Assembly (NCBI GenBank): GCA_020438525.1
Contig: JAGQUL010000110.1
Span: 269-11,831, forward strand
Direction: 5' to 3'
DNA: 11,563 nucleotides
Source: Thermoleophilia bacterium
GTDB lineage: Bacteria; Actinomycetota; Thermoleophilia; Gaiellales; SKUG01
Made by a program: the position numbers and the translations under genes. Below, piece after piece: positions 1-6,521 of this stretch (positions within the stretch are counted from its first letter, which is position 1; the number at the start of each line of letters is the position of its first letter). The notes beneath the pieces were generated by a model, which saw only the letters and a list, made by a program, of their open reading frames with translations, searched no databases and was not told the origin of the DNA.

Positions 1-103
1 GACCTCGTCGGTCAGCTTCGGCAGCTCGAGCTCCTGCACGCTGCGCAGCTGACCGACCTCGTCGGTCAGCTTCGGCAGCTCGAGCTCCTGCACGCTGCGC
101 AGC
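1..103. repeat. 54-bp in-frame tandem duplication inside tig
   Basis: Bases 1-49 are identical to 55-103, a period of 54 bp (18 codons). The first copy is cut by the window edge. The repeat keeps frame and duplicates the strand leaving the PPIase domain. Perfect identity and a position exactly at the edge fit either a very recent duplication or a contig-end assembly error. Confidence 0.9.
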
Positions 104-825
104 GTGAGGTGGAACGTCGCGTCCTTGCCGGCGAGCTGGTCCATCGGATGGTCGGCCGGGAACGTCACCGGCACGTCGAGCTCGGAGCCCGCTTCCTTGC
201 CCTTGATCGCCTCCTCCAGCTCACCGAGCAGCCGGCCGTCGCCCACGCGCGCCTGGTAGCCGGTGGCCGATGCACCGCCGACATCCTCGCCGTCGATCGT
301 GCAGCGGAAGTCGACTACGACCTCGTCACCCTCCTGCGCGCCCCGCTTCACGTCCTTGAGCGTGCCGGCACCACGCAGGGTGGCCTCGAGCACCTGGTCG
401 ACGTACTGCTGCACGTCGGGCAGGTTGGGCTTGTCGACCTCGAGCGTCGAGAGCTCGGGCAGCTTCGGCTTCGGTGCGACCTCGATCGTGGCGGAGAACT
501 TCAGTGCGCCGTCGACGAGCGGTCCGTCGTCGCCGCCCATGTCGATCTCGGGCTGGGCCACGGGTCGGATGCCGCTCGCGATCACCGCGGAGCGGTACCA
601 CTCGTCGAGGTGCACGCGGATCGTCTCGTCGATCACTGCCTCGCGGCCGAGCCGAGCCATCACGGCCTGGGGCGGCACCTTTCCGGGTCGGAAGCCGGGC
701 AGGTTCAGCTGCGTGCCCATGTGCTTCAGCGTGAGGTCCATCGCGTCCTTGAGCACGTCCTCCGGCACCTCGATGTCGAGGCGGAGCTTCGTGTCTTCCA
801 GGCGGGCGATCGTGGTCTTCATCAT
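1..825 (-). CDS. tig: Trigger factor (ribosome-associated chaperone/prolyl isomerase), 3' end outside window
   Basis: Trigger factor binds the ribosome at the peptide exit and folds nascent chains in the cytoplasm. The 275 residues visible run from the N-terminal ribosome-binding domain, with the signature loop GFRPGK at residues 44-49, into an FKBP-type PPIase domain at about 160-245 (EGDEVVVDF, then VTFPADHP). The family is usually 430-500 residues, so the C-terminal chaperone arms lie beyond position 1. The start is ATG-ATG at 825 or 822; no Shine-Dalgarno is seen, and the gene begins only 38 bp after the 3' end of tRNA-Leu on the same strand. Oddly, residues 242-259 (LRSVQELELPKLTDEVGQ) repeat immediately as 260-275, from a 54-bp tandem duplication at the window edge. 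Identification is by motif recognition and is secure; the duplication may be an assembly artefact. Confidence 0.95.
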   Translation of the reverse strand, partial: MMKTTIARLEDTKLRLDIEVPEDVLKDAMDLTLKHMGTQLNLPGFRPGKVPPQAVMARLGREAVIDETIRVHLDEWYRSAVIASGIRPVAQPEIDMGGDDGPLVDGALKFSATIEVAPKPKLPELSTLEVDKPNLPDVQQYVDQVLEATLRGAGTLKDVKRGAQEGDEVVVDFRCTIDGEDVGGASATGYQARVGDGRLLGELEEAIKGKEAGSELDVPVTFPADHPMDQLAGKDATFHLTLRSVQELELPKLTDEVGQLRSVQELELPKLTDEV

Positions 826-863
826 CGCGGCGTGCCGTCCATTGGTCGTGTCGTTGCGGGAAG

Positions 864-946
864 TGCGGGCGAGAGGACTTGAACCTCCACGGGCAGTGCC
901 CACCGGATCCTAAATCCGGCGCGTCTACCAATTCCGCCACGCCCGC
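864..946 (-). tRNA. tRNA-Leu(UAG)
   Basis: On the minus strand the acceptor stem GCGGGCG (946-940) pairs with CGCCCGC (871-865); position 864 gives discriminator A. The anticodon arm has stem CCGGA/TCCGG around loop TTTAGGA, so the anticodon is UAG, reading CUN leucine codons. A long variable arm, as expected for tRNA-Leu, and the T-loop TTCAAGT are present. CCA is not encoded. It lies 38 bp upstream of tig on the same strand. Confidence 0.95.
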
Positions 947-963
947 GCGTACGTGCTCGGGCG

Positions 964-969
964 AGCATA
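964..969 (-). promoter_or_regulatory. Candidate -10 box for tRNA-Leu
   Basis: On the minus strand TATGCT lies about 17 bp before the mature tRNA 5' end, a usual distance for a tRNA promoter. No good -35 hexamer is visible 16-18 bp upstream, so this is a weak call. Confidence 0.3.
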
Positions 970-1064
970 CAGGGGCGGGCGCGCCTTGGTTGGGACCGGA
1001 AACGGCTGCAGCACGATGTACGGGCGACAGGGATTCCACGACGCGCGGCCGTGCGCCGCCCCAC

Positions 1065-1631
1065 ATGCCTGGACTTGCGCTCACAACCGGTCTCGTGCTC
1101 GGCACCCTCGGGGTGGCGTCGGCCACTGCGCTCGACGTGGCGATCGACCGCTCCGGGCACGACCACGAGTCGACTGCCTACACGGCAGGCAGCCTGCCGA
1201 CGCAGCTGCTCGGCTTCGGCGGCGGCGCGCTCGTGGCGGCGGGGCTGGGCGCGCTCGCGATCCCCGGCCTGCGCAGCACGGCGGCCCCGGTGCTGCTCAA
1301 GCTGGGCGCAGGAACGCTCGGCGCGTGGGCCGCGACGTTCGGCGTTCGGCTCGGGATCGGGATGCTCTTCGACCCGTCAGGCACGGGCATGAAGTTCAAC
1401 CCTGGCGACATCGCCAGGAACTCGATCGATCGCACGCACATGATGGGACGCGAGTCGATGCCGCACGAGCAGGCAATCTTCAACGCGATCAGCACGCTGC
1501 AGGGGCATGGCTCCTACGAGGAGCGACTCGCGCGCGGGGAGTTCGCGCCCGTGTGGCAGCCGGGCGATCAGCCGCGCGCGGCCTTCGCTGCGTCCGCGGC
1601 TTCGGCGGCAGGCACGATGTCGCGCTCGTAG
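1065..1631 (+). CDS. Small membrane protein of unknown function (188 aa)
   Basis: I do not recognise this family. The protein has three hydrophobic stretches likely to cross the membrane: about residues 5-26, 47-66 and 76-101. A hydrophilic C-terminal tail of roughly 85 residues follows (MKFNPGDIARNSIDRTH, then an Ala/Ser-rich end). Codons have strongly G/C-biased third positions, which supports a real gene. ATG 1065 is the only reasonable in-frame start; upstream the frame runs back into the tRNA-Leu antisense with no ATG or GTG between. No clear ribosome binding site is seen. Its last 64 bp overlap the 3' end of the convergent gene ending at 1568. It lies between host-type genes and shows no sign of belonging to the array on the right. 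Confidence 0.75.
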   Translation: MPGLALTTGLVLGTLGVASATALDVAIDRSGHDHESTAYTAGSLPTQLLGFGGGALVAAGLGALAIPGLRSTAAPVLLKLGAGTLGAWAATFGVRLGIGMLFDPSGTGMKFNPGDIARNSIDRTHMMGRESMPHEQAIFNAISTLQGHGSYEERLARGEFAPVWQPGDQPRAAFAASAASAAGTMSRS

Positions 1632-2530
1632 ATCGGGTCGATCCAGTCCGCGACCTTCGCGAACGCACGCTTGCTCCACGACAGGTCCTTCGCCTCGTCG
1701 ATCGTCTCGGTGAGCGGCAGGATCAGCTTCTGTGCGAGCTTGCTCTGGTTGCCGATCAGGCTGGGCGAGAGGTACGACCACAGTCCGATCACCGATGCCC
1801 ACGAGCTCGAGAAGCTCATCTCCTTCGGGGCACGTCGATGCATCTCGATCGCCTGCTCCATCGCCTGTGGGCGCCCGTCCTCGAGCGTCTTGCGATGCGC
1901 GACCCAGATCGCCTTGCGCGCATACGGCTTGAGCACCATCTGGGCGTACGCGCGCTTGAGCAGCCCGGCACCCTTCCATGCGTCCGACAGCGCGACCGGC
2001 TCGCCGGCGTCGGCGCGCCTGGCGACCTCCTCCGGAGTCAGGCCCACGGCGGCGTACACCTTGTCGGCGCGGCGGATGTACTCCGCCCAGGCTCGCTCGC
2101 CAGGGGTCTTCAGCTCGCTCACGCGACCGGTGCGCACCGCGCGCTCGGCGGTGAGCGGGTCCTCCACGAGCTGGCGGTTCATGCGCAGCCACCAGAGGTT
2201 GTTCGGCTGGCGGCCCGTATCCATCTGCCACTGCGTCTGGTCGCGGATCGCCTGACCGTATCCCACGTCGGCGGGCTCGGTCAGGTCTCGGTACAGGCCG
2301 CCCACGCCGGGCACGCGATCCATGGCGGAGCGGATCGCGTCGCTCGTGGGACCCAGCTTCATCCAGCCGGGGTTGCGCTGGAAGAACCCGACGAGCTGGT
2401 CCATCCGCTCGTGCGGCTTGTCGCTGACGCGCACTGGCTCGAGCGGCTCGTCGGCCTTCGGCAGCGGCTGCATCGGCGCGGGCTTGAGCGTCACGGCGGT
2501 CGCAGCGACCATGTTCGAGGAAACCTGCAT
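1568..2530 (-). CDS. Hypothetical protein (320 aa)
   Basis: I do not recognise this protein. It has a Met/Pro-rich N-terminus (residues 1-40, including LKPAPMQPLPK), then a mostly hydrophilic, probably helical body rich in Trp, Arg and Asp. One weakly hydrophobic stretch lies at about 243-260 (WASVIGLWSYLSPSLIG), and the C-terminus is Ala-rich. There is no signal peptide. ATG 2530 is supported by AAGGAG on the minus strand (2549-2544), which sits across the stop codon of the upstream gene. It is 10 bp from that gene and surely co-transcribed with it. Its 3' end overlaps the convergent membrane-protein gene by 64 bp. Clean coding bias over 963 bp argues it is genuine; function unknown. Confidence 0.75.
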   Translation of the reverse strand: MQVSSNMVAATAVTLKPAPMQPLPKADEPLEPVRVSDKPHERMDQLVGFFQRNPGWMKLGPTSDAIRSAMDRVPGVGGLYRDLTEPADVGYGQAIRDQTQWQMDTGRQPNNLWWLRMNRQLVEDPLTAERAVRTGRVSELKTPGERAWAEYIRRADKVYAAVGLTPEEVARRADAGEPVALSDAWKGAGLLKRAYAQMVLKPYARKAIWVAHRKTLEDGRPQAMEQAIEMHRRAPKEMSFSSSWASVIGLWSYLSPSLIGNQSKLAQKLILPLTETIDEAKDLSWSKRAFAKVADWIDPIYERDIVPAAEAADAAKAARG

Positions 2531-2540
2531 CGGGGGCGTG

Positions 2541-2879
2541 CTACTCCTTGTGCGCGGTGCCGTTGAGCAGCGCCCACGCCTGCGAGCCGATGCTCGCGAT
2601 GCGTTCGGTCAGGGCGTGGCTGATCGCACCGAGCAGCTGCTGGTTGTACAGGAAGCGGTTCTGCTGCTCGCCCACGCGCCCGAACATCTTCGCCGCGAAC
2701 GATGCGTCCTCGACCGGGGCCGGTGCAGGCGCCTGCGCGGGTGGCGCGGCCTGCTCGTTCTGCGGGGCGGCCTGCTGCGCGACGATCGGATCGGCGCGCA
2801 GCGTCGTGAGCACCTTCGGCATCGGTGCCGGGGCGACGTTCGCGGTCGGTGGTTGGGCGATGGTGCGGATGAGCTGCAT
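2541..2879 (-). CDS. Hypothetical Pro/Ala/Gln-rich protein (112 aa)
   Basis: Unrecognised small protein. Residues 1-58 are low in complexity and rich in Pro, Ala and Gln (for example AAPPAQAPAPAPVEDASF), which suggests a disordered region. Residues 60-110 could form helices (GRVGEQQNRFLYNQQLLGAISHALTE spread over about 68-93). No membrane segment or signal peptide is seen. ATG 2879 is preceded by GAGGA at a slightly long spacing of about 11 bases. It is the first gene of a two-gene operon with the 320-aa protein, 10 bp apart. Both proteins start MQ and carry an APM-Pro-Leu/Lys patch near residue 20, which might be a shared N-terminal feature or simply composition. Confidence 0.6.
   Translation of the reverse strand: MQLIRTIAQPPTANVAPAPMPKVLTTLRADPIVAQQAAPQNEQAAPPAQAPAPAPVEDASFAAKMFGRVGEQQNRFLYNQQLLGAISHALTERIASIGSQAWALLNGTAHKE
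2544..2549 (-). promoter_or_regulatory. Ribosome binding site for the 320-aa gene
   Basis: AAGGAG on the minus strand overlaps the end of the upstream gene (its TAG stop is at 2543-2541). It lies 13 bases before ATG 2530, a long but usable spacing. It decides the start, as no other start codon lies between. Confidence 0.55.
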
Positions 2880-2966
2880 GGCTGGAATGTCCTCGAATGC
2901 TGGGGGACGACGACGGACACCCGCTCGTCGCGCAGCCCGGTCACCTCGGGTCGGGGGTTTCGCGGC

Positions 2967-2986
2967 AGCGGCCACCGCCGGCCGCT
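2967..2986 (-). terminator. Inverted repeat downstream of the TetR gene, possible terminator
   Basis: AGCGGCC and GGCCGCT form a perfect 7-bp stem with a 6-base loop, about 90 bp past the stop of the minus-strand TetR gene. No T-tract follows on either strand, so it is at best an atypical terminator. The surrounding 2880-3077 holds no other supported feature. Confidence 0.3.
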
Positions 2987-3077
2987 CGCGTGGCCGGGTA
3001 GGGCGAGCCGTGCCTGCAGCACCTTGCGCGCAACGAGGCGACCGCGATCCGCGATATCGGCAACCGTCGTCGTCGCG

Positions 3078-3647
3078 TCAGGCGCGCAGTCCGTCGAGCA
3101 CGACCTGGCATGCGCGTCGCCAGGTGTCGCTCGAGCCCGGGCCTGCAGCAGATGCGCCCGCGCGGCTCACCATGCAGGCGAGCTCTGGAATCTCCGTCGC
3201 GCGCAGGTCGGACCGGATCGCACCGACAGCAGAGGCGCCCGCCACGAGCTGATCGAGCAGCCCGATCAGCTCCGCACGCTGTGCGTCGCTCGGCGGTAGG
3301 CATCGGTCCTGCGCGGCGAGAGCCTCGATGAAACCGCGGTCCTGCACGTGCAGCTCGACCGCGTCGGTGAACGCCGTGGCGAACGCGTCCCACGGGTCGT
3401 CGTCGAGCTGCTGCACGCCCCGGCGAAGCACGTCGAGCAGGCGGTCCATCCGCTGCTCCACCAGCGCCGCGACGAGCTCGTCCTTGGAGTGGAAGCGACG
3501 GCTGACCGTGCCCACTCCGACCCCGGCCTCGTCGGCGATCTCGTGCATGGTGACGTCGAGCCCACGCTCGCGAAACAGGCGCCCGGCAGCGTCGAGCACG
3601 AGCTCGCGGTTGCGGGCGGCGTCGGCGCGAAGCGTGGCGTGCGACAT
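3078..3647 (-). CDS. TetR/AcrR-family transcriptional repressor (189 aa)
   Basis: One-domain repressor whose C-terminal part senses a ligand. The N-terminal DNA-binding domain is typical: residues 12-58 contain RELVLDAAGRLFRERGL, then the helix-turn-helix TMHEIADEAGVGVGTVSRRF (about 33-52) and the usual HSKDELVAALV. Length is normal for the family. The start is ATG 3647, 20 bp after the stop of the MFS exporter gene, so the two form an exporter-repressor operon. By analogy with such pairs it probably represses the operon and is released by a compound the pump exports; the 16-bp palindrome at 5253-5268 upstream of the exporter is the best candidate operator. The ligand cannot be told from sequence. 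Confidence 0.92.
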   Translation of the reverse strand: MSHATLRADAARNRELVLDAAGRLFRERGLDVTMHEIADEAGVGVGTVSRRFHSKDELVAALVEQRMDRLLDVLRRGVQQLDDDPWDAFATAFTDAVELHVQDRGFIEALAAQDRCLPPSDAQRAELIGLLDQLVAGASAVGAIRSDLRATEIPELACMVSRAGASAAGPGSSDTWRRACQVVLDGLRA

Positions 3648-3667
3648 CGTGCGAGCGATCGTCGTCG

Positions 3668-5212
3668 TCAGCCGACCGGCATGGCCGGCGCTTCGACGTC
3701 GATGTTCTCGACGTCCTTGCGGCGCACGAGCAGCACGTGCAGCAGCAGCCCCACCGCGAACAGCGCGACACCGGCGTACATCGCGGTCTGGTAGCCCTCG
3801 ACGTTCGCGACGACCTGGGTGCCGATCTCCTGCGGCGAGAGCTGCGCCCAGCCCTGCGGCTCGACGAGCTTCGCGCCGATCGAGTCGAGCTTGTCGTTGC
3901 GCGTGTTGACGAACACCGTGGTGAGGATCGCCAGGCCGAGCGCGCCGCCGATCTGCTGGCTCGTGTTGAAGATGCCCGATGCGAGACCGGCCTCGTCGTC
4001 CGCCACGTTGGTGGTGCCGATCAGCGTGAACGGCACGAACGTCCAGCCCATGCCGATCGCCATCGCGACCATGCCCCAGAACATGGGCAGGTAGGCGCCG
4101 TCGGTCGCGCTGAGCGACTGCGCGATCCACCCCATGCCTGCGGCCGCGACGATCAGTCCGATCGCGCCGGTCAGGCGCACGCCGAGCTTCTTGAGCCCGA
4201 CCTGCGCGGTCGCCGCGCCGACGCCGATGCCGAACGCGAACGGCAGGAACGCCAGGCCGGTCTTGATCGGCTGGTAGCCGAGCACGAGCTGCAGGTAAAG
4301 CGTGGCGAAGTAGAAGAACGAGAACATGCCTGCGGCGACGCTCAACATCGCGAGGTTCGCGGCGGCGAGGGAGCGGAGCTTGAGGAGCCCGAGCCGGACG
4401 AGCGGCGCCTTCGATCCGTTCTCGATGATCACGAATGCGACGAGCAGGGCGACCGCGATACCGAGTCGGACGAGCGTAGCGGTGCTCGAGAAGCCGTCGT
4501 TGACCGTCTCGACGATGCCGTAGACGAGCAGCATCAGCCCGGCGGTGACGGTGAATGCACCGGCCAGGTCGAAGCGACGATGGCCGAGGTCGGCGTGCGA
4601 CTCGGGCACCCAGCGGAACGCGGCGAAGATCACGGCGATGCCGATCGGCACGTTGATGTAGAAGACCCACGGCCAGTCGAGCTTCTCGGTGATCACGCCA
4701 CCGAGCAGCAGGCCGACCGACGCACCGCCGGCGGCGATGCCCGACCACACCCCGAGTGCCTTGGAGCGCTCGGCGCCCTCCTTGAAGCCGGTCATGATCA
4801 CCGACAGCGCTGCGGGCGAGATGAGCGCGGCGCCGGCACCCTGGATGCCGCGGAAGATGATGAGCGATGCCGGGCTCCATGCAAGGCCGTTCATGAGCGA
4901 CGCGCCGGCGAACAGGAACGTGCCGATCACGAAGATGCGGCGACGACCGAGCAGGTCGCTCGCGCGGCCGCCGAGCAGCAGCAGGCCGCCGAATGCGAGC
5001 GTGTAGGAGTTGATGACCCACTGCAGGTCGGCGTCGTTGATCTTCAGGTCGCGCTGGATCGTGGGCAGCGCGACGTTCGTGATCGTCGCGTCGAGCACGA
5101 CCATGAACTGGGCGAAGCAGACCACGACGAGCGCCCACCACGGGCTGACGCCGTGCGCGTCGTCGTCGATGATCACCTTGGCTTCGCCGGGGTGGTGTGG
5201 AGCTTCGGTCAT
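3668..5212 (-). CDS. MFS drug:H+ antiporter, DHA2 (EmrB/QacA) type
   Basis: 514-residue integral membrane exporter, the length of the 14-segment DHA2 family. Diagnostic motifs are LDATITNVALP at 40-50 in the first membrane segment (family form LDxTIVNVALP), and the cytoplasmic loop motif GGRASDLLGRRR at about 81-92. Motif-C-like GGASVGLLLGG falls at about 162-172, and INVPIG at 186-191. It likely exports drugs or other amphipathic compounds using the proton gradient. Motif C has Ser-Val where Gly-Pro is typical, a small deviation. Start ATG 5212 is preceded by AGGAG at about 11 bases; longer in-frame extension upstream lacks hydrophobic character. It is the first gene of an operon with the TetR gene. 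Substrate is unknown. Confidence 0.93.
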   Translation of the reverse strand: MTEAPHHPGEAKVIIDDDAHGVSPWWALVVVCFAQFMVVLDATITNVALPTIQRDLKINDADLQWVINSYTLAFGGLLLLGGRASDLLGRRRIFVIGTFLFAGASLMNGLAWSPASLIIFRGIQGAGAALISPAALSVIMTGFKEGAERSKALGVWSGIAAGGASVGLLLGGVITEKLDWPWVFYINVPIGIAVIFAAFRWVPESHADLGHRRFDLAGAFTVTAGLMLLVYGIVETVNDGFSSTATLVRLGIAVALLVAFVIIENGSKAPLVRLGLLKLRSLAAANLAMLSVAAGMFSFFYFATLYLQLVLGYQPIKTGLAFLPFAFGIGVGAATAQVGLKKLGVRLTGAIGLIVAAAGMGWIAQSLSATDGAYLPMFWGMVAMAIGMGWTFVPFTLIGTTNVADDEAGLASGIFNTSQQIGGALGLAILTTVFVNTRNDKLDSIGAKLVEPQGWAQLSPQEIGTQVVANVEGYQTAMYAGVALFAVGLLLHVLLVRRKDVENIDVEAPAMPVG

Positions 5213-5252
5213 GCGGGGTTCGTCTCCTGGGACGTGCCGGGATCGGCGCAAC

Positions 5253-5268
5253 CGGAACGGACGTTCCG
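5253..5268. promoter_or_regulatory. Palindrome upstream of the MFS exporter, candidate TetR operator
   Basis: CGGAACG-GA-CGTTCCG is a perfect 7-bp inverted repeat with a two-base centre, 41 bp upstream of the exporter ATG. Size and symmetry are typical of TetR-family operators, and the operon's second gene encodes one. The link is inference from position. Confidence 0.6.
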
Positions 5269-5269
5269 C

Positions 5270-5300
5270 TTGCGTGAGCGGCGGACTATTGCACACGCAA
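5270..5300. promoter_or_regulatory. Second inverted repeat next to the candidate operator
   Basis: TTGCGTG (5270-5276) and CACGCAA (5294-5300) are perfect 7-bp arms separated by 17 bp, starting two bases after the palindrome at 5253-5268. The arms lie about three helical turns apart and could be another repressor or activator site for the exporter operon. Confidence 0.4.
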
Positions 5301-5566
5301 CTGTCGTCGTCCATGCCAGCGGAGATTTCCTCTCGGACACGCCCGCGCCGCCGGCGGTGCACGTCGACCAGAAAGGGTCGGCGTGCAGCTGCCCGGCACC
5401 ACGGATCGCGAGCCCGGGCCACCGGGATCCGGTCGTGTACCAATTCGGCTGCAGGTGCCGAAAACGCATACCGCGCTGCGCGAGTAACGCGCGCCGATGC
5501 CCGTCGCCTGCGCCCCGAGGAACCGGACCCCGGCCGCCGCGCCCCGCCGCGACCAGCCCAAGCAGC
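5301..5566. other. Intergenic region between exporter operon and tRNA-Arg
   Basis: No convincing gene lies here; open frames are antisense or lack coding character. One small inverted repeat is visible, TTCGGC-N7-GCCGAA at 5444-5462, of unknown role. The region probably contains the leader and distal promoter of the minus-strand exporter operon. Confidence 0.5.
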
Positions 5567-5595
5567 TTTCGCCAACGACGCTCCTGCGCTATCCT
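5567..5595 (+). promoter_or_regulatory. Candidate promoter of tRNA-Arg
   Basis: TATCCT at 5590-5595 matches the -10 consensus at four of six bases and lies 11 bp before the tRNA 5' end. TTTCGC at 5567-5572 sits 17 bp upstream but is a poor -35. Position supports it more than sequence does. Confidence 0.4.
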
Positions 5596-5606
5596 CCACC
5601 CTGCTT

Positions 5607-5680
5607 GCGCCCGTAGCTCAGCTGGATAGAGCACCAGGCTTCGAACCTGGGGGTCGGAGGTTCGAATCCTTCCGGGCGTG
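5607..5680 (+). tRNA. tRNA-Arg(UCG), integration site of the array
   Basis: Acceptor GCGCCCG (5607-5613) pairs with CGGGCGT (5673-5679), with one terminal G-U pair; the discriminator is G at 5680 and CCA is not encoded. The anticodon stem CCAGG/CCTGG encloses loop CTTCGAA, anticodon UCG, reading CGN arginine codons. The T-arm has stem GGAGG/CCTTC around TTCGAAT. Its last 42 bases plus one more (5639-5681) recur downstream three times intact and once decayed. The gene has therefore been used repeatedly as an attachment site and rebuilt each time by the incoming element's own 3' end. Confidence 0.95.
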
Positions 5681-5681
5681 C
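5639..5681 (+). repeat. att core copy 1 (within tRNA-Arg)
   Basis: The 43-bp stretch from the anticodon loop to one base past the tRNA end is the longest segment shared with the downstream copies at 8332 and 11521. It is the attachment core of a tyrosine-recombinase-type integration, which classically targets tRNA 3' halves. Confidence 0.9.
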
Positions 5682-5714
5682 TTTTTCTACCTGCACATCA
5701 CCACAATTGAATCA

Positions 5715-5729
5715 GGCCACTGCGTGGCC
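5715..5729. repeat. Left-end inverted repeat, unit A
   Basis: GGCCAC-TGC-GTGGCC starts 34 bp after the att core. Unit B has GGCCATC-G-GATGGCC at the equivalent place (8413-8427), 39 bp after its core. The fold is kept while loop and inner pairs differ. Each is followed by GGGGTGGTAACAG. Confidence 0.55.
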
Positions 5730-5741
5730 GATTTTCAGGGG

Positions 5742-5749
5742 TGGTAACA
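5742..5749 (+). repeat. TGGTAACA box, left end of unit A
   Basis: Single copy of the octamer that occurs in pairs in every right-end module. It is embedded in GGGGTGGTAACAG, which is also found at 8446-8458 in unit B. Confidence 0.55.
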
Positions 5750-5785
5750 GATCGCGTGAATTTCGCCTCGCGCGACGGCCCCGAG

Positions 5786-5821
5786 TCCCGCTCCCAGAGC
5801 GGGATTCCGTGATTTCAGGGT
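5786..5821. repeat. Shared left-end block with hairpin, unit A
   Basis: TCCCGCTC-CCA-GAGCGGGA (5786-5804) is a perfect 8-bp hairpin. Bases 5790-5821 match 8488-8519 of unit B at 28 of 32 positions by hand alignment, including GCTCCCAGAGCGGGAT exactly. In unit B the same stem has one mismatch. The role is unknown; it may be part of an attachment arm or a remnant of an ancestral gene end. Confidence 0.6.
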
Positions 5822-5861
5822 GGCAACACAAGCCAACGAGACTCACCGAGGTCGCAATCGG
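5821..5861 (+). repeat. Truncated right-end module upstream of abiEi
   Basis: These 41 bp match 8214-8254 of the unit A right-end module at 37 positions, starting from its second TGGTAACA box (here TGGCAACA) and including one 17-bp arm repeat (5837-5853). The match stops just before the abiE operator. This looks like the scar of an older right end whose att core has been lost or replaced. Confidence 0.75.
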
Positions 5862-5862
5862 A

Positions 5863-5911
5863 CTGATGAAATGCTACACAGGAGCCGATAGCATGTGTAG
5901 TATTTCATCAG
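5863..5911. promoter_or_regulatory. Large inverted-repeat operator of abiE
   Basis: CTGATGAAATGCTACACA (5863-5880) and TGTGTAGTATTTCATCAG (5894-5911) are inverted at 17 of 18 positions with a 13-base spacer. It ends seven bases before the abiEi ATG, and the right arm runs into the AGGAG ribosome binding site. AbiEi antitoxins studied elsewhere autorepress by binding inverted repeats upstream of their gene, so this is the expected operator. TAGTAT at 5898-5903 is a possible -10. Confidence 0.75.
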
Positions 5912-5918
5912 GAGCTGC

Positions 5919-6521
5919 ATGCACGACGACGACGCTCGCATGGTGTTCGAAGACCACGGCCCGACGCTGACCGCGCAGGTCGCGCGCACGTATGGGCTCC
6001 ACTGGGTCGACCTCTACCGCCTGCGTGACCAGGGCACGATCGACGAGCTGTCACGAGGCGTCTTCCGTCTGGCATCTGCTCCTCCGGTCGAGCAGCTCGA
6101 CGTCATCGCCGTTCTCGCGCGCGCACCGCGAGCGATCGCGTGCCTGGCGACTGCCGCATCGATCTGGGAGCTCACCGATGAGATTCCACGAACGGTGCAC
6201 ATCGCGGTTCCGCGCGGCGCACACCGTCCGCGCATCGAGTGGCCGTCGACCACCGTCCATGTCTTCAACGCAGAGACGTTCGAGGTCGGACGTGAAAGGC
6301 TCGAGCTCAGTTCGGGCGAGACGATCAACCTCTACTCGCCTGATCGCACGGTCGTCGACATCATTCGTCTCGCGCATCGCGAGTCGTCGGAGCCGCTCGG
6401 GGAACTCATCCGCCGATACCTGCGTCGCCGCGACGCGACTCCTGCCCGCCTGCTCGACACTGCACGCGCCCTCGGGGCGGACGGACCGGTTCGACGCATC
6501 GTGGAACTGGTCGTGCCATGA
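5919..6521 (+). CDS. abiEi: AbiEi-type antitoxin / autorepressor
   Basis: Antitoxin of a type IV toxin-antitoxin system first known as phage abortive infection. In studied members the N-terminal winged helix binds operator DNA while the C-terminal domain counteracts the toxin without tight binding. The N-terminal part (about 15-52, ending GVFRLAS) fits the winged helix. The C-terminal domain includes VHIAVPRG at 93-100 and the typical YSPDRTVVDIIR at 139-150. Length of 200 aa is normal for the family. Start ATG 5919 follows AGGAG by four bases; ATG 5940 is an alternative. The stop overlaps the start of the toxin gene (ATGA), indicating translational coupling. The 18-bp inverted repeats just upstream are the likely autoregulatory operator. 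Confidence 0.88.
   Translation: MHDDDARMVFEDHGPTLTAQVARTYGLHWVDLYRLRDQGTIDELSRGVFRLASAPPVEQLDVIAVLARAPRAIACLATAASIWELTDEIPRTVHIAVPRGAHRPRIEWPSTTVHVFNAETFEVGRERLELSSGETINLYSPDRTVVDIIRLAHRESSEPLGELIRRYLRRRDATPARLLDTARALGADGPVRRIVELVVP

Noticed and set aside
953..2566. Long plus-strand ORF of 537 aa, and the 630-aa ORF at 3737-5629
   Set aside because: Shadow frames opposite or beside genes with clear family motifs or coding bias, as expected in GC-rich DNA; composition is Arg/His/Gly-rich without domains.
5209..5634. Minus-strand ORF across the exporter leader and tRNA-Arg
   Set aside because: It starts inside the tRNA antisense, has no family resemblance, and covers the exporter control region.
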